Source: Cryptomeria japonica (lineage: Eukaryota; Streptophyta; Pinopsida; Cupressales; Cupressaceae). Taken from it: a stretch of DNA of 64,000 bases. The notes under the pieces are model-generated. The model was not told the DNA's origin. It made no database searches and worked only from the letters and a program-made list of their open reading frames with translations. This document shows, one piece after another, positions 11,125 to 23,589 of this stretch. The position numbers and the translations under genes are program-made. The DNA is taken from NCBI RefSeq assembly GCF_030272615.1, contig NC_081410.1, forward strand, positions 191,967,619 through 192,031,618, written 5' to 3'. Each line of letters begins with the position of its first letter. The first letter of the stretch is position 1.

Positions 11125-12764
11125 TGATGAGGAGAAAATAGATCGGAAGGAGGTAACCTTGAACCAGTCACTCACTAAGGCACATAAACTCAACCAGTAA
11201 TCCCCATTTCCAATGATCCTTACACAATCACCGAGTCAAACAATGGTTCAATGACACCAATCAACACCTTGTAAAACCCCAAGGCTCCACTATGTCCACT
11301 TATAGACAACTAATACCTTTTCAAGTTCTTATGTGACTACCCACACCTTTGCATACACGAGTGGGCTACTACTAGGCTTTAGGGTTTGAATGGCCCACTT
11401 GACCAATTCAATACAAAAATACTTGGAGGGGTATTATCACAACACCTTAACACAAATGAAATGGGATTTCATGGTTTAGTTCCACCAGAACATCAAATTT
11501 GACTCACTTGCCCACAAAACTGAACCAGTTGCTATTAGGCCTCCATTTCAAGGAATCAAGTGATATATTTTGACACCCTAATGATCTAGGCAAACAAATT
11601 ATGTTTCCAGATACCCTTTTGGGAGTTGTCAACAATATCTCAATTTTTGGTACCAGATCAACTTGTAGATATCCCAACCAGTACTACACTAATAGACATA
11701 ATAGGACTATTGGACCTATTTGACATAATGCTTACAACCAACTGGTTTCGTTCTCCTAATGGCTGACCACCACTAACCATGAAATATTATGCAAACCTCC
11801 AAAATACTCTTCTACCACATTCAAACCCTTTCCCAGTGCTCTACCCCTCAATCCTCACACACTGCACTCATCAAACCAGTCTGTCACATAGCGATGCCAG
11901 ACCTAGGGTTAGTTATCCATCCTCTTCACCCTGTTGTATCCTCTTAATGGCTTTTGGTACTGGCATATAATACAATGGACTATCATCTCCTATAATGGTA
12001 GAGTGTTCAGTTAAGGATTGATAGGCCAAAATCCATTATTGCAGTCCAACCCTAGGGGTTCAAGGGTTTTAGGCTACCCTGTAAAGGTTTGCTTGTAGAA
12101 TGGGGCAGTGATCACTTCAAGACTCCACATCAAATGGAAAACAAAGGTAAAAAAATCTAATTGCAAGATCTATGTCATGAGAATTCTTACCAATCCACCT
12201 TCAGTATGCAATCAATAGAAATCAAATAATTTTTTGAGTTTCCAACAGTTCTTGATGCTTCGAATTCCTTTCCAAATCAACCAACATAAACAACATACAT
12301 TATTAAGTGTTTGGGGCCTTTAAAGGTGTTTCAAAAGTGACCACAACCTCCTCCAACTTTTTTCAAACCGACTGGCCGTTGGAAAATCACAACTTACAAA
12401 AAGTGCAAAATTGTCATGACAACAAATTGACAATATGACAACTTTTGCATAATTCAACCAACTTAGACTCTAGACTATCACAGTCCCCCAAAATGATTAT
12501 TGATGTATTCTAAAACATCAAAAATGACTCAAATAGACTTGTGGTCACTTCATCCCTCAATTTATTCCATTATGACCCTTATTGACTCAATTTGCTCTAC
12601 CAGACCCTAGATGACAATTTGACCCAAACATAGACAAACTTGCCACATTCCTAGGTCATTGAATTACAAAAAGGACTCATAGGATCTTATTAAATTTCTT
12701 CTAGGCTAATAGAAAATCATCTTATTCTTGGTTCATTTCTTCATAGGTAGGTGCTCCTGCACCA
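11125..12764 (-). repeat. 3' LTR of element E
   Basis: It starts TGATGAGGAGAAAATAG on the plus strand and ends GTGCTCCTGCACCA (TGGTGCAGGAGC on the minus strand). It matches 17424-19048 along its whole length, with roughly one difference in ten by eye. Frames inside it, such as 11779-11970, are not genes. Confidence 0.88.
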
Positions 12765-12775
12765 TACTCCCCGGG
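12765..12775 (-). other. Polypurine tract of element E
   Basis: On the minus strand CCGGGGAGTA directly precedes the 3' LTR start TGGTGCAGG. It is short and slightly eroded but lies at the exact position expected for plus-strand priming. Confidence 0.6.
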
Positions 12776-12779
12776 TGAA

Positions 12780-13173
12780 ATATGTTTCAAGTCCTCTTAG
12801 AGACCAATTGCTGCAAATCACCACCCTAATTTTTGATATCTTCTTCCAACATCCATGTATCTTCTGAGTCAGGAAGGCCCTGTCATTTAACTAAGTTCTC
12901 AAAATAGGTCTTGTGCCTTGTCTTCTTGGCTTCCCTTCTATCTACAATGCACTCCATCTTAGGCGGTTTCTTAGGTGGTAAATGTTTTATCCACTCCTCA
13001 CTTTCTTGAACAGATTCATCTACACATTCACCTGCAGTAGGAATCCTATATAGGGTGAGATCATAAACATTAAATATAGGTGAAATAGAAATATCATTAG
13101 GGAGTTCAATTTTGTAAGCATTAGGACCATATTTATCCAAAATTTTACAAGATCCAATTCTTTGCATCATCAA
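12780..13173 (-). pseudogene. Integrase C-terminus and chromodomain-like tail of element E
   Basis: The frame reads IGSCKILDKYGPNAYKIELP then ISPIFNVYDL, the usual end of chromovirus integrases. It continues with a chromodomain-like stretch VDRREAKKTRHKTYFENLVK, a stop at about 12883, and QGLPDSEDTWMLEED beyond it. Chromodomains of this family can bind modified histones and steer integration. At least three stops break the tail. The chromodomain call places E among the chromoviruses; the exact clade is not decided. Confidence 0.75.
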
Positions 13174-13487
13174 CTTGCTATGGCTTCACTTGGGCAACTT
13201 GTCCTTGCTAAGATGAACCATGACCATGTCACCCACTTGATACTACACATCCCTCTTCTTTGATCCACTCTTTCTTTAACCTTCTAACTATTCTTTTATA
13301 AGGTATCTCTAACTTGTTGATGCACCTCTTTCATAGCCTCTGCAAATTCATCAACATTTCCAGTCCTTTCTCCAACCCCTAAACATCTCTCAATTCAAAA
13401 AACTCCTCTGGGATGACTACCATACACAATCTCAAAAGGGATCAGACCTGTACTCCTATTTGTTGAATCATTATAGGTATACTCTTC

Positions 13488-14003
13488 CTAAGGTATCACC
13501 ACATCCCAATTATTGTCATGCTCCTTTGTCAAACACCTAAGAAGATTTCCCAATGACCTATTCACAACTTTAGTTTGGCCATCAGTCTGAGGGTGATAGG
13601 ATAAACTAAAAGAAAAATTTATACCCAACCTTTTCCACAAGGTTCTCCAAAAATTCCCTACAAACTTGTTGTCCCGGTCAGATACAATACTCAAAGGTAA
13701 CCCATGGATTCTAACAATCTCTCTGAAAAAAAATCCCGCAATATAGCTAGCATCATTTGTGGTTTTACAAGGAATAAAGTGAGCCATCTTACTGAGCCTG
13801 TCTACCACAACAAACACACAGTCATAACCTATCTTTGTCTCGGGTAATCCCATAAAAAAGTCCATACTCAAACTTTCCCATGGTCTATTTGGTATAGGAA
13901 AAGGTTGATACCATCTTGTATTGGTTGAGACCCCCTTTGCTCTCTGACACACAATACAACTCTCCACAAACCTTGTGATATCAGTCTGAATCTTTGGCCA
14001 AAA
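13488..14003 (-). pseudogene. Integrase catalytic core of element E, with Glu to Lys at the active site
   Basis: Integrase inserts the cDNA into the host genome. The 159-residue open stretch begins inside the zinc-binding domain (C4 and C7 of CIVC). It then shows the catalytic core: D36 in SMDFFMG, D97 in IVSDRDNKF, and exactly 35 residues later K133 in TDGQTKVVNRSLG, where the family has Glu. The DD35E triad is therefore broken by one G-to-A type change. The rest of the core is well kept (FVVVDRLSKMAHFIPC, SYHPQTDGQT), so this substitution may be an early inactivating hit. The zinc-binding His residues lie upstream in GGLGGHFGLNKTFDL at about 14010-14060. Confidence 0.88.
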
Positions 14004-14664
14004 CTAAAATCTCCTAACTAGGTCAAAAGTCTTATTTAGCCCAAAGTGACCTCCTAAACCACCTCTATGTTTCTCCTTTACTACATTATCCCTCATTGAA
14101 CACCTAGGGATACATAACTGACACCCTTTGAACAAAAGACCATCTTGCAAGGTGTAGTCATAAAATTCTCCATGAAAATCATTTGCAAACTCACTACATA
14201 CTTGATATATTTCCTTGAAATCTTGGCCCCCTTCATACAATCCGTTGAGTGCTTCAACACCCATACTCTGCAACTGTACTTCTTGCATTGTCAACACCCT
14301 CCTTCTTAGAGCATCTGCAACCTTATTGGCTACCCCTTTCTTGTGCTTGATGATGAAGGTGTATGCTTGAAGAATTTCAACCCATTTCATATGTCTATGA
14401 CTGAGTTTCTCCTGTCCATTCCAAAAACTAAGAGCATGATTATCAATATACACTAAATTCCTTAGGAAGCAAGTAGTGCCTCCACTTTTTTAGAGCTTGT
14501 ACCATGGTATACAACTCTAAATCATATGAGGAATACTTCCTCTTTACTTCATTTAGTTTTTCACTAAAAAAGGCTATCGGTCTCCCCTCTTGGCTCAATA
14601 CTACTCCTATAGCCAAACCACTTGCATCACATTCAATGGTGAAGACCTTACTGAAATTAGGCAA
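14004..14664 (-). pseudogene. RNase H and connection to integrase of element E
   Basis: RNase H removes the RNA strand during reverse transcription. Motifs in order are FTIECDASGLAIGVVLSQ (first Asp), SYDLELYTMVQALKKWRHYL (Glu), then after a frame change near 14450 IDNHALSFWNGQ and GVANKVADALRRR. The last is followed by the linker and HHCC region. The frame break sits between the Glu and the third acidic motif. Confidence 0.82.
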
Positions 14665-14973
14665 TACTAGGAATGGGTACTTGGCAACTTTCTATTTTAA
14701 ACACTCAAAACTCTTATCTACTTCTTTGGTCCATACAAACTTCACCTTAGCACCACCCTTGATGATTTCTAACATAGGTGCACAAATATCACTATAATTT
14801 CTAATGAATTTCCTATAAAATGTTGCCAAGCCATGAAAAATTCTTACCTCTCCCATTGTCTTAGGTGTAGGCTAGTTCAAAATAGCCTCTACCTTGGAAG
14901 AATCCATCTTCAAGTCACCCTTAGAGATGACAAAACCTAAGTATACCAACTCCTGCTTCATGAAGCCACACTT

Positions 14974-15453
14974 CTATAAATTTATCATCAACTTCTGCTC
15001 CTGCAGCTGCTTCAAGACTACCTCCAAGTATTTCAAGTGCTCCTCCTTGCTCTTGCTAAACACCAATATGTCATCAAGGTAGACTACCACAAAATTCCCT
15101 ATAAACTCCTGTAACACTTCATTCATTAGTCTCATAAAGGTGCTAGGGGCATTTTTAAGACCAAAAGGCATCGCAAACCACTCATACAACCCTTTATTTC
15201 TCTTAAATGTTGTCTTCCATTCATTCCCCTCTCTTATCCTTATCTGATGGTACCCACTCTTGAGATCAATTTTAGAGAAATAGGTAGCTCCCCCTAAATA
15301 ATCCATTAGGTCCTCTATCCTTGGAACAGAAAACCTATACCTGATGGTTATCTTATTGATAGCCCTAGAATCAGTACAAAGCCTCCATTTACCATCATTC
15401 TTTGGGGCTAAAAAAATAGGCACTGCACATGGGCAAAGAACCTTTCTTATCAA
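14974..15453 (-). pseudogene. Reverse transcriptase of element E
   Basis: This is 159 open residues of the polymerase fingers and palm: [12 protein letters not shown] (25-36), [15 protein letters not shown] (59-73), [12 protein letters not shown] (95-106), and the catalytic YLDD at 125-128 in [14 protein letters not shown]. The palm is intact, but the thumb and connection (about 14664-14974) are split by stops. The segment 15499-15702 (KEVRKMLDRYKGVVAEDM) is the link from protease to RT, separated by a stop at 15499. Confidence 0.88.
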
Positions 15454-15812
15454 CCCTTTATCTAGGAGCTCTTGAATTTTCCTAGCTATCTATTCATTCT
15501 ATTGTGGGGTCATTTTATATGCTGCCTTGTTAAGAAGTACTACTCCTTGTATGAGATCAGTCTGATGACTAATATCTCTGATAGGTGACAGGAAATCAAG
15601 CATATCTTCCGCAACCACTCCTTTGTACCGGTCTAGCATTTTCCTGACCTCCTTAGGTCCTACCTCACTTGCACCCTTCTTCCTTTCTTCCTTGGGTTTC
15701 ACAATTAAAACAAAACTTACTCCAACTTCCTCCTTTAGTGTATCAAGGAATCATTTTGTCCTACCATCATCATACTAGATCCTACATGTTGTGGGTCCCC
15801 TTCTACTATTGA

Positions 15813-16397
15813 CTATATTATGAAAGTCACACCATCCTTTTGGAAAGAGTAAGCATTCTTTTCTCCATCATGATGAGCCTTTCTGTCAAACTGCCATGGT
15901 CTATCAAACAAAAGATGGAAAGCATCCATTGGAAGGATCTCACACAAAATTTTATCCTTATACCCCCCAATACTGAACTCTACCCATGATTGTTCATTGA
16001 TGAGTATGTGTTGCCCTTTGTTCAAACAACTAACCCTATATGGACAACTATGGGGTATTCTTCCCAAGTTAAACTTGTTTACTGCTTCCAAAGATACAAT
16101 GTTATTAGTAGACCCTAGATCTATGACAACTTTACAAACCTTACCTTGAATATTGCAGTTAACTCTAAACAAAGCCTTTCTTTGGGGTGGCTCAATCTTC
16201 ACTAGTTCCTTGAGCAGTGTCCTCTTGATCATTAGGTTCTCTCCCATCTCTGATGTCAAATTCACTTCAAAAGATGTCACACTCCTTGCATCTACTTGAG
16301 TCATAGTGGTTCTCCTCTCACCACCATGAGAAGTTGAGGCCTTCTCTGGACACTTGTAGGTCGAGTACTCCATTTGATTGCAGTTATAGCATCTCAT
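15813..16397 (-). pseudogene. Zinc knuckle and protease of element E
   Basis: The frame opens with a gag zinc knuckle CYNCNQMEYSTYKC (residues 3-16), in which the consensus Gly-His has become Glu-Tyr, so the zinc ligand His is lost. The protease follows with VVIDLGSTNNIVS (D93-L94-G95), where Ser or Thr of the D-S/T-G active site is Leu, and LLFDRPWQFDRK in place of the usual LLGRPW. Both domains are recognisable but each has a key residue changed. Confidence 0.8.
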
Positions 16398-16595
16398 ACT
16401 TGAGAACTTGGATCCTCACTCTGATCCATTTGTCATACCTCTTCCATTAAGTCTTCTCCCATAGTAGCCTCCTTTTCTACTTGAGTCCCCAACTTTCTCT
16501 CCTTGGCTAGACTTACCAATAGACCTTCGGTTAGGACTTCTTCCTCCAAAATTGTCTCTACCTCTGAAACTTCTCCCTCCTTTACCTCTATTACT

Positions 16596-17369
16596 CTATT
16601 CACTTCTTCTTTTTATTTTCTCTTCTTCCCTTAGGGCCAATTGAAAACACTTGTTCACTGTCTCTGGTGCCAAGATGTTGATCTCATCTTGGATGTTCAT
16701 CCTTAGGCCATTCAAGTACCTGGCCACTTTCTCTGACTCTTGTTCTTGTCTCTTTGATCTAAGACTGAGTTTATGAAAATCCTCTGTATATGCATTCACA
16801 TCAAGGTCTCTTTGTCTAAGGTTCTACAATTTTCTATACATCTGCACTTCATAGTTAATAGGCATGAATTGTGCCTTGACTTTAGCCTTCATCCATTCCC
16901 AGGAGGTTATCATACTCTTTCTCTCCTTATGTCTCTCCCCTTGTACATAGTTCCACCATGTGAGGGAAGACCCCTTCAACCTTGCTTTTGCCAACTTAAC
17001 TCTCTTATCTTTAGGGATTTCCTTGTACTCAAAATGACTGGTCAGTGCCTCAATCCAATCTATCACCTCTCCTGCTTCCATAATTCCACTATATATAGGC
17101 AACCCATCAATGGTGTCCCTATTGACTGACCTCAAGGCATCTACAAATGCCCTCTAATCTACAAGTAGCTCCTCTACCCGCTTAGAAGATTCCCCATATT
17201 CTTTATCCCCTTCTTCATCAGTGTCACTTCCATCTTCCTTATCCTTAGTCTTTTTCAGTTCTTCAAACTTGGACTCAAGCATCTTTTCAATCGACTTCTT
17301 CACCGCATCTTGTGACATACTCTTAGGAGGCATTATGTCAGACCCTATTTCAGTCTCTTCCTCTGCCAT
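16596..17369 (-). pseudogene. Gag of element E
   Basis: Gag forms the virus-like particle. The start is the ATG at 17369, about 40 bases inside the PBS (MAEEETEIGSDIMPPKS), followed by a charged coiled-coil-like segment. The capsid core in the next open stretch (16824-17135) has IYSGIMEAGEVIDWIEAL, LKGSSLTWWNYV and SWEWMKAKVKAQF, the common plant retrotransposon gag pattern, and 16596-16799 has VARYLNGLRMNIQDEI. Stops at about 17154, 16824 and 16596 separate the pieces. An Arg/Gly-rich stretch (16420-16595) leads to the zinc knuckle. Confidence 0.8.
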
Positions 17370-17408
17370 ACACTAAGACCACACCACCCAAGTGATCTTC
17401 AAAATATT

Positions 17409-17420
17409 GCTTTGATACCA
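17409..17420 (-). other. Primer-binding site of element E (initiator Met type)
   Basis: TGGTATCAAAGC on the minus strand, just inside the 5' LTR, matches the common plant TGGTATCAGAGC site with one change. Confidence 0.75.
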
Positions 17421-17423
17421 ATA

Positions 17424-19048
17424 TGATGAGGAGACAATAGACCAGAAGGAGGTAACCTTGAACCAACCACCCACTAAGGCACACAAACTCAACCAGTAAT
17501 CCCTATTTCCAATTATCCTTACAAAATCACCAAGTCAAACAATGGTTCAATGACACCAATCAACACCTTGGAGAACCCCAAGGCTCCACTATGTCCACTT
17601 ACATAAAACTAACACTTCTCAAGTTCTTGTGTGACTACCCACACCTTTGCATACATGAGTGGGCTACTACTAGGCTTTAGGGTTTGAATGGACCAATTGA
17701 CCAGTTCAATACAACAATCCTTTGAGGGGTATTCTCACAACACCTTAACACAAATGAAATAGGATTTCATGGTTTAGTTCCACTGGAACATTAAATTTGA
17801 CTCACTTGCCCACAAAACTGAACCGGTTGCTATTAGGCCTCCATTTGAAGGAATCGGGTGATAACTTTTGACACCCTGAGGATATAGGAAAACAAATTAT
17901 GTTTTCAGAGACCCTTTTGGGAGTTGTCAACAATATCTCAATTTTTGGTACCAGATCAACTTGCAGATATCCCAACTAGTACTACACTAATAGACCTAAT
18001 AGGACTATTAGACCTATTTGACAGAATGCCTACGACCAAATGGTTTGGTTCTCCTCATGGATGACCACCACTAACCATGAAATATTTTTCAAACCTCCAA
18101 AATAATCTTCTATCATATTCAAACCCTTTCCAAGTGGTCCACCCCTCAATTCTCACACACTGCACTCATCAAACCGGTCTCACATAGAGATGCCAGAACT
18201 AGGGTTAGTTCTCCACCCTCTTCACCCCATTGTATGCTCTTAATGGCTTTAGGTAGTGACATATAATATAGTGGCCTATCATCTCCTATAACGATAGAGT
18301 GTTCAGTTAAGGATTGATAGGCCAAAGCCCATTATTCTAGTCAAATCCTAGGGGTTCAAGGTTTTTAGGCTACCTGGTAAAGATTTTCTTGTAGAATGGG
18401 GCAACAATCATTTCAAGACTCCACACTGAATGAAAAACAAAGGCAAAAAAATATAATTATAGGATCTATGTCATGAGCATTCTTACCAATCCACCTTCAG
18501 TATGCAATCAATAGAAATCATACTATTTTTTGAGTTTCCAACAGTTCTTGATGCTTCAAATTCCTTTCCAAATCAACCAACATAACCAACATACATTCTT
18601 TAGTGTTTGGGGACTTTAAAGGTGTTTCCCAAATGACCACAACCTCCTCCAACTATTTTTCAAACCGAATAATCATTAGAGAATCGCAACTTACAAAAAG
18701 TGTAGTATTGTCATGACAACAAATTGACAATATGACAACTTTTGCATAATTCAACCAACTTAGACTTTAGACTATCATAGTCCCCCAAAATTATTACAAC
18801 ATCAAAAATGACTCAAACAAACTTGTGGTCACTTGATCCCTCAATTTAGACCATTGTGAGCCTTATTGACTCAATTTGCTCTACCAGACCCTAGATGACA
18901 ATTTGACCCAAACATGGACAAACTTGCCACACTCCTAGGACATTGAATTACAAAAAGGACTCATAGGGTCTTATTACATTTCTTCTAGGCTAATAGAAAA
19001 TCATCTTATTCTTGGTTCATGTCTTCATAGGTAGGTGCTCCTGTGCCA
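17424..19048 (-). repeat. 5' LTR of element E
   Basis: It is the partner of 11125-12764, with the same TGATGAGGAG start and a GTGCTCCTGTGCCA end on the plus strand. It is 1625 bp, and the pair differs by scattered substitutions and short indels. Confidence 0.88.
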
Positions 19049-19797
19049 ATTGCAGACTAACTTTAGCACACTAGAGATAAACAATAATGTATTGTCCACA
19101 CATACTTTAGTGCACATAGATAATACTTTAGCGTTTTGGGAAAATAGTCTAGCACTTTGATAGTTCAAATTAGCGCATCTTGAAACCAAAATAGCTCATT
19201 ACTATAACATCAAAACATAACATTGAAACATAACACTAAAACTCATTCTAGCATTTCACTTGTTTATTTTAGCACATCAGAAGCGCAGCTTAGCGTTCTC
19301 AGAATCTAGAATAGAATTTTGACTAAGTTGTTTAGCATTATGAGTCTCTAATTTAGTGCTTTGGTGATTTTAAATCTTAGACAAAGAGAAATCCAAACCT
19401 TTTTCTAGAAAGATGATCATAGTTTTGTTTACCCATTTCAGAGTATAGTTCTCCTTCATCACTGTCAAGTCAATTTGAAACTAGTAAAAATAGGTTTCAC
19501 AAGTGAGTTATTTTCGAAAGAATAGATCAAAATGTATCAGTTTCAAATCTCTAATATTTGATTTCTAAGTACAACTTCATCATTGGGGTTTATCATCCTG
19601 AATCAAGAAACAATGGCTTTAAAATCAGACCAACTTAGTCTTATCAATAGGATCTTTCCTATTTGACTTAGTTGAATCATATCAAACTTGCACTTCAAAC
19701 AAAGATCGAAGCTTAAAAATTTCCAGTCACTTGTATGCTAGTTTTGACTAGAAATCAGAAGAAGAAATTAAAATAACGGAAACAAAAATAAAAATCA
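19049..19797 (+). other. Element F leader, right part, after element E
   Basis: This resumes the TAGCAC/TTTAGCGC motif field interrupted by E (19060-19380), then continues as non-coding sequence to the first gag codons. No frame or RNA gene is seen. Confidence 0.5.
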
Positions 19798-20975
19798 ATG
19801 ATGGTGGAGGAGAATCCTTTCTTTCATCAATATGGATCTCATAGCCAAAAATGATGATGATGAAGAAATAACAAAAGAAACCATCAAAGAATCCCAAAAA
19901 GATTCAAAGTTTACTAAATTCATGGAAAAGGCCCTTGAAATGGATAAAGAAATGTATTTCCTTATGTTAGCATGCCAAGCTACCAAGCTGCCTCATGACT
20001 TTGATGTTGCACGATTGAGACAAAGTGAAAGAACTAGTGAGAAGAAATCAAAACAATCGAGACAATGAAGTAAGAAATAACATGGATAATCCCCTTTTGG
20101 CCCTTACTCAACAAATTCAAGCACTTCGAAAAAAACCTCAAGATATGCAAATGGGAACTACAAAGAGATACTCACTGCAAGACATCTACCTTTATCCATT
20201 TGACAGAAATCTAAATATGATACAATTTCCTCCAAATTATGAAATCCCTGAATATGACAAATATAATGGTAGAGCTGACCCGCAAGACCATGTTAGATAT
20301 TTTTTCACCATGAGTATGGAGTTTTCACATGAAGACACTTATCTGATAAGGTTGTTTCTAAAGAGTTAAAGTGGGCAAGCCATGGAATGGTTCTCAAAAC
20401 TCCCACTTGATATTAGAACTTTTGAAGAATTGGTGAGTAATTTTGCATCTCAATACTCATATAATATTCAACATGAGATCACCATGCTAGACTTGTGTAA
20501 CACAAAACAAAATAATGGGGAACCCTTCATGACATTTTTACAAAGATGGAGATGATTATTTGTAAGATATCCACGTCCAGTGCCCGATAATGAAAAAATG
20601 GACATTTTCATTGATAACTTAAATGACAAGATGAGTTATGCACTTAAACTGCAATGTCCCCCAAGTATTGAGAAGATGGTTGAAAATGGGATCAAAATTG
20701 AAGAAGTGTTGGTCAAGAAAGGATTATTGAAACTTCATAAAGAAGGGACTAATTCCTCCAACAATAATAACAGAGACAAACTCAAGTTTTGGAATAGGAA
20801 TAGAAACATTGTCAATGATGGAATAGTGGATGCTAACAATGTGAAACCAAAATTTAGTCCATATTCAACATATCAAGTCATACCCCAACAACCAATTAGG
20901 ATAATAACAAACCAAGATTACCCTCTACCAACTTTCACAAAAAATTCACACCTATTGGTGAACCACTCGAATTAG
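19798..20975 (+). pseudogene. Gag of Tat-type element F
   Basis: Fragments in successive frames match the gag of element B. FMEKALEMDKEMYFLMLACQ and KLPHDFD (19920-20010) correspond to B's IMRRDRQYFLQVMAQ and KIPHDFD. The core follows with YSLQDIYLYPFDRN, YNGRADPQDHVRYFF, AMEWFSKLPLDIRTF, MLDLCNTKQNNGEPF, EKMDIFIDNLNDKMSY and GIKIEEVLVKKGLLK, ending in FWNRNRNIVNDGIVDAN. At least one frameshift and two stops interrupt it. Gag assembles the particle and packages RNA; here it is only a relic. Confidence 0.8.
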
Positions 20976-21477
20976 CATTGAAGACACTTCTTGCAAACAA
21001 ATTGATTGCCTTACTAGAAGTAAGAGATTTTTAACCAAAGGTAAAAGCTTCTTGGGGGAATGGCAACCATTACTGTAATTATAATTAAAGTAAAGGATAC
21101 CAAACAAATGATTGTGAATGATTAAAATATGTCAATCAAGACTTGATAGATAACAAGGTTATAACTATAGATGGGCACACAACAAACAAATCACACACGA
21201 CATTCAAAACTTTGTTACCGAATTATGAAAAAGGAGAAACATAGACACCACCAAATAACAAAGGAAAATAAAAATTTAACTATGGTCACACATATGATAA
21301 TGTGGTCAATGTTATTGTAGTCAAAGAAAAACAACAATTAGAACCTGCACATGCTATCACTATAAGTAAAGATAAGGTCACTTTACCAGGTCTTACAACC
21401 AACACACCATCCACTTCTAAACAATACAACATAGTGGACCAATTGTAGAACTGACACAAATATCAATACTAGAGCTT
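20976..21477 (+). pseudogene. Gag-protease spacer of element F
   Basis: This is a decayed segment between gag and protease. Short pieces in the plus frames correspond in position to B's zinc-knuckle region, but the knuckle itself is not recognisable here. No other feature is seen. Confidence 0.4.
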
Positions 21478-21995
21478 TTGAAAATATCACCCATGCATAA
21501 AGAAATCTTAGAAAGATCCTTACTAGATACCACTGTCCCCAAATATTTGGGTGTTGATCAATTCCAAACCATGGTGGGACACCTAATAGCACCTCATTGC
21601 TTATCCTCCATTGAAGATGATATGTCTTTACAACATCCACATAACACTCCCTTTCATATCAAAGTCCCCATCCATAAAATGTGCGTTAAACATGTCTTAA
21701 TAGATAGGGGAGCTGGCCTAAATATTTGCTCATTAAGTCTTGTTTGCGCCTTAGACTATCTTGAAGATGTAGTTGATCCTCGTAAAAAGATCACAATCAA
21801 AGATTATGATGAAGAAGAGTGCTCCTCTAAAGGAATTGTATTATTTCCAATCAAAGTTGGACCGATGCAAAAAGATACAGTGTGTTAAGTATCGGACCCG
21901 AATCTATCTTACAATATACTCCTAGGCATACCATGGATCCATAACATGCAAGCTATTCCTTCAACTTATCACAATGTCTCAAGTTTCCCTATAAT
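21478..21995 (+). pseudogene. Protease of element F
   Basis: This is a 136-residue open stretch plus a continuation past a stop at 21888. It has LDTTVPKYLGVDQFQTMVGH, then the active-site strand VLIDRGAGLNICSL (D76-R77-G78), where B has VLIDGGVGLNVCTL. The C-terminal NILLGIPWIHNMQAIPSTY appears after the stop. The Asp and Gly are kept but the middle residue is Arg. Confidence 0.8.
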
Positions 21996-22539
21996 TGACA
22001 AGACATCATGATTTTAGTAGATTCAAATCCTTTTCAATATTGCAATAACCTAAAACCAATGCAATAAGTTATTGTTCCACATAGCAGAGAAGCATCTTCT
22101 TCTACTACACCACCCAAAGAGAAGGATTTTGCCTCTATCTTGTCAAGTTTTTAGAAAAAGGTGCAATTGAAAGAAAAAGGCATAGGAGAATATTCATTAC
22201 CATACTTATCACTCTCTCCAAAATCATATGGAAAACCATAAACTTCAAAACAAATACTTGTCTCAAAGCCACTTAAAATCCTTGATGAATCATTTGTCAA
22301 AGCGGGAACTCTAGCCAAGGAAACCGAAGATAGTGATATTTTATAATGGTATACAAAGATGAAGCAAAATCTCAACTAGAAGTTAACAATGTTAGTATCC
22401 CAATAGAGTAATATGGAAAATGATATGATAGCATGAGGAAATGGGATATGGTGGTAGTGGTTCTGTAGGAAAAAGAAAATAACGTATCTTACAACCCATA
22501 TAGCCTCCTTCTCAACATGCTAAGGATAAACTAGGATTA

Positions 22540-23383
22540 TGGTTCAGAAAGAGAAATGTAGATCCACAACAAGAAGGAGCATCCCATATCTAACAAGAAG
22601 AGGAATATGAATGCAAACAAAAAGAACTTGCCATTAAGAGAGAAGAAGAAACCACACGTAACCAAAAAGAGGAAGCTATCCGCAAAAATAAAGAAGAAGC
22701 CATTCAAAATAAATAGGAAGAAGAAGTGGCTCACAAGAAGCAAGAAGAAGTAGATGAAAGAAGACAAGAGGAATTGGCCAAAAATAGAGAAGAAGCTACC
22801 CACAATCTTTATGGACAAATTTTCAGATTACAAGCTTCCAGTGAAACAAATTCCAATGAGTGGGAATGGGATTCCTATCACTCTGAACAATCATCTAAAG
22901 ATTCATGTTATACAAAAGATGTTGACGTCAATTTAGTCCATTCGTATGAAAGAACAAATTGCAGAGTACATACCACTTGAATTAGAACTATAGTATATCG
23001 ATTTTGATTCTGTTGAGGACGATCAGGAACTACTCGCGACATGTTTTTCTAAGGACAGTAACATCTTGGACCTAGAAATAATCATTGAAGACTTTGATAT
23101 CTCCATCATGACCCTTAGTGCCCTTGACTCACAAAAATTTGATGATCCTTTACCTTTAGTGTATCTCGAGCTTATTGATTGGGAGAATGATGGACTTGTT
23201 GAGATAGATACTTTCCCTGATGATCACGCCATTGCCTTATACCTCAATGCAGTAGAACCTAAAACAAATTCCACCCTGGTGAATCCAGTAACACATCTTC
23301 TACTCGAGGGGGTGCCAAATCTATCAGTTGTAAAAGTAAAAAGAAAAAAACAAATATTAGGTGTAATGCTGAAAACCATTTAA
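22540..23383 (+). pseudogene. Charged linker between protease and RT of element F
   Basis: Positions 22560-22800 encode repeated short Glu/Lys/Gln units (KREEET, NQKEEA, NKEEA, KKQEEV, RRQEEL), likely one long helix or coiled coil. Next comes DSYHSEQSSKDSC (about 22875). After a stop, the 105-residue frame 23066-23383 contains ELIDWENDGLVEIDTFPDD and HAIALYLNAVEPK. I do not recognise a domain. It sits between protease and RT in the same orientation, so it is part of the polyprotein linker. A minus-strand frame over this region is its shadow. Confidence 0.6.
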
Positions 23384-23589
23384 TGACAACATTAGATCAA
23401 GAAAAAGTAAAAAGAAAGGACATATCCGATGGTGAAAACCTCCTTGAGGTGCCAGAGGATGGGAAATTTGACACTCTACCTGAATACTATCAGGAAAGAT
23501 CTTCTATTTTGATTGAGCCAACATAAGCAGTTAACATTGGTATATCAGACAATCCAAAAATTCCACATCCAACAACATCATTATCAGAG

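Larger units (their letters stand above)
11125..19048 (-). mobile_element. Element E: full-length chromovirus (Ty3 type) inserted in F
   Basis: This is a 7.9 kb minus-strand element with paired LTRs (11125-12764 and 17424-19048), an initiator-Met-like PBS and a PPT. Gag, protease, RT, RNase H, integrase and a chromodomain-like tail follow in the normal order. The flanks are ATTGG (11120-11124) and ATTGC (19049-19053), a 5-bp TSD with one change. Both flanks carry F's TAGCAC-type repeats, so the target was F's leader. Every domain carries stops or damaged key residues, so this copy cannot be autonomous. Confidence 0.9.

Noticed and set aside
22537-22818. Phe/Leu-rich minus-strand frame resembling a membrane protein
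   Set aside because: Complement of the Glu/Lys-rich linker of element F on the plus strand.
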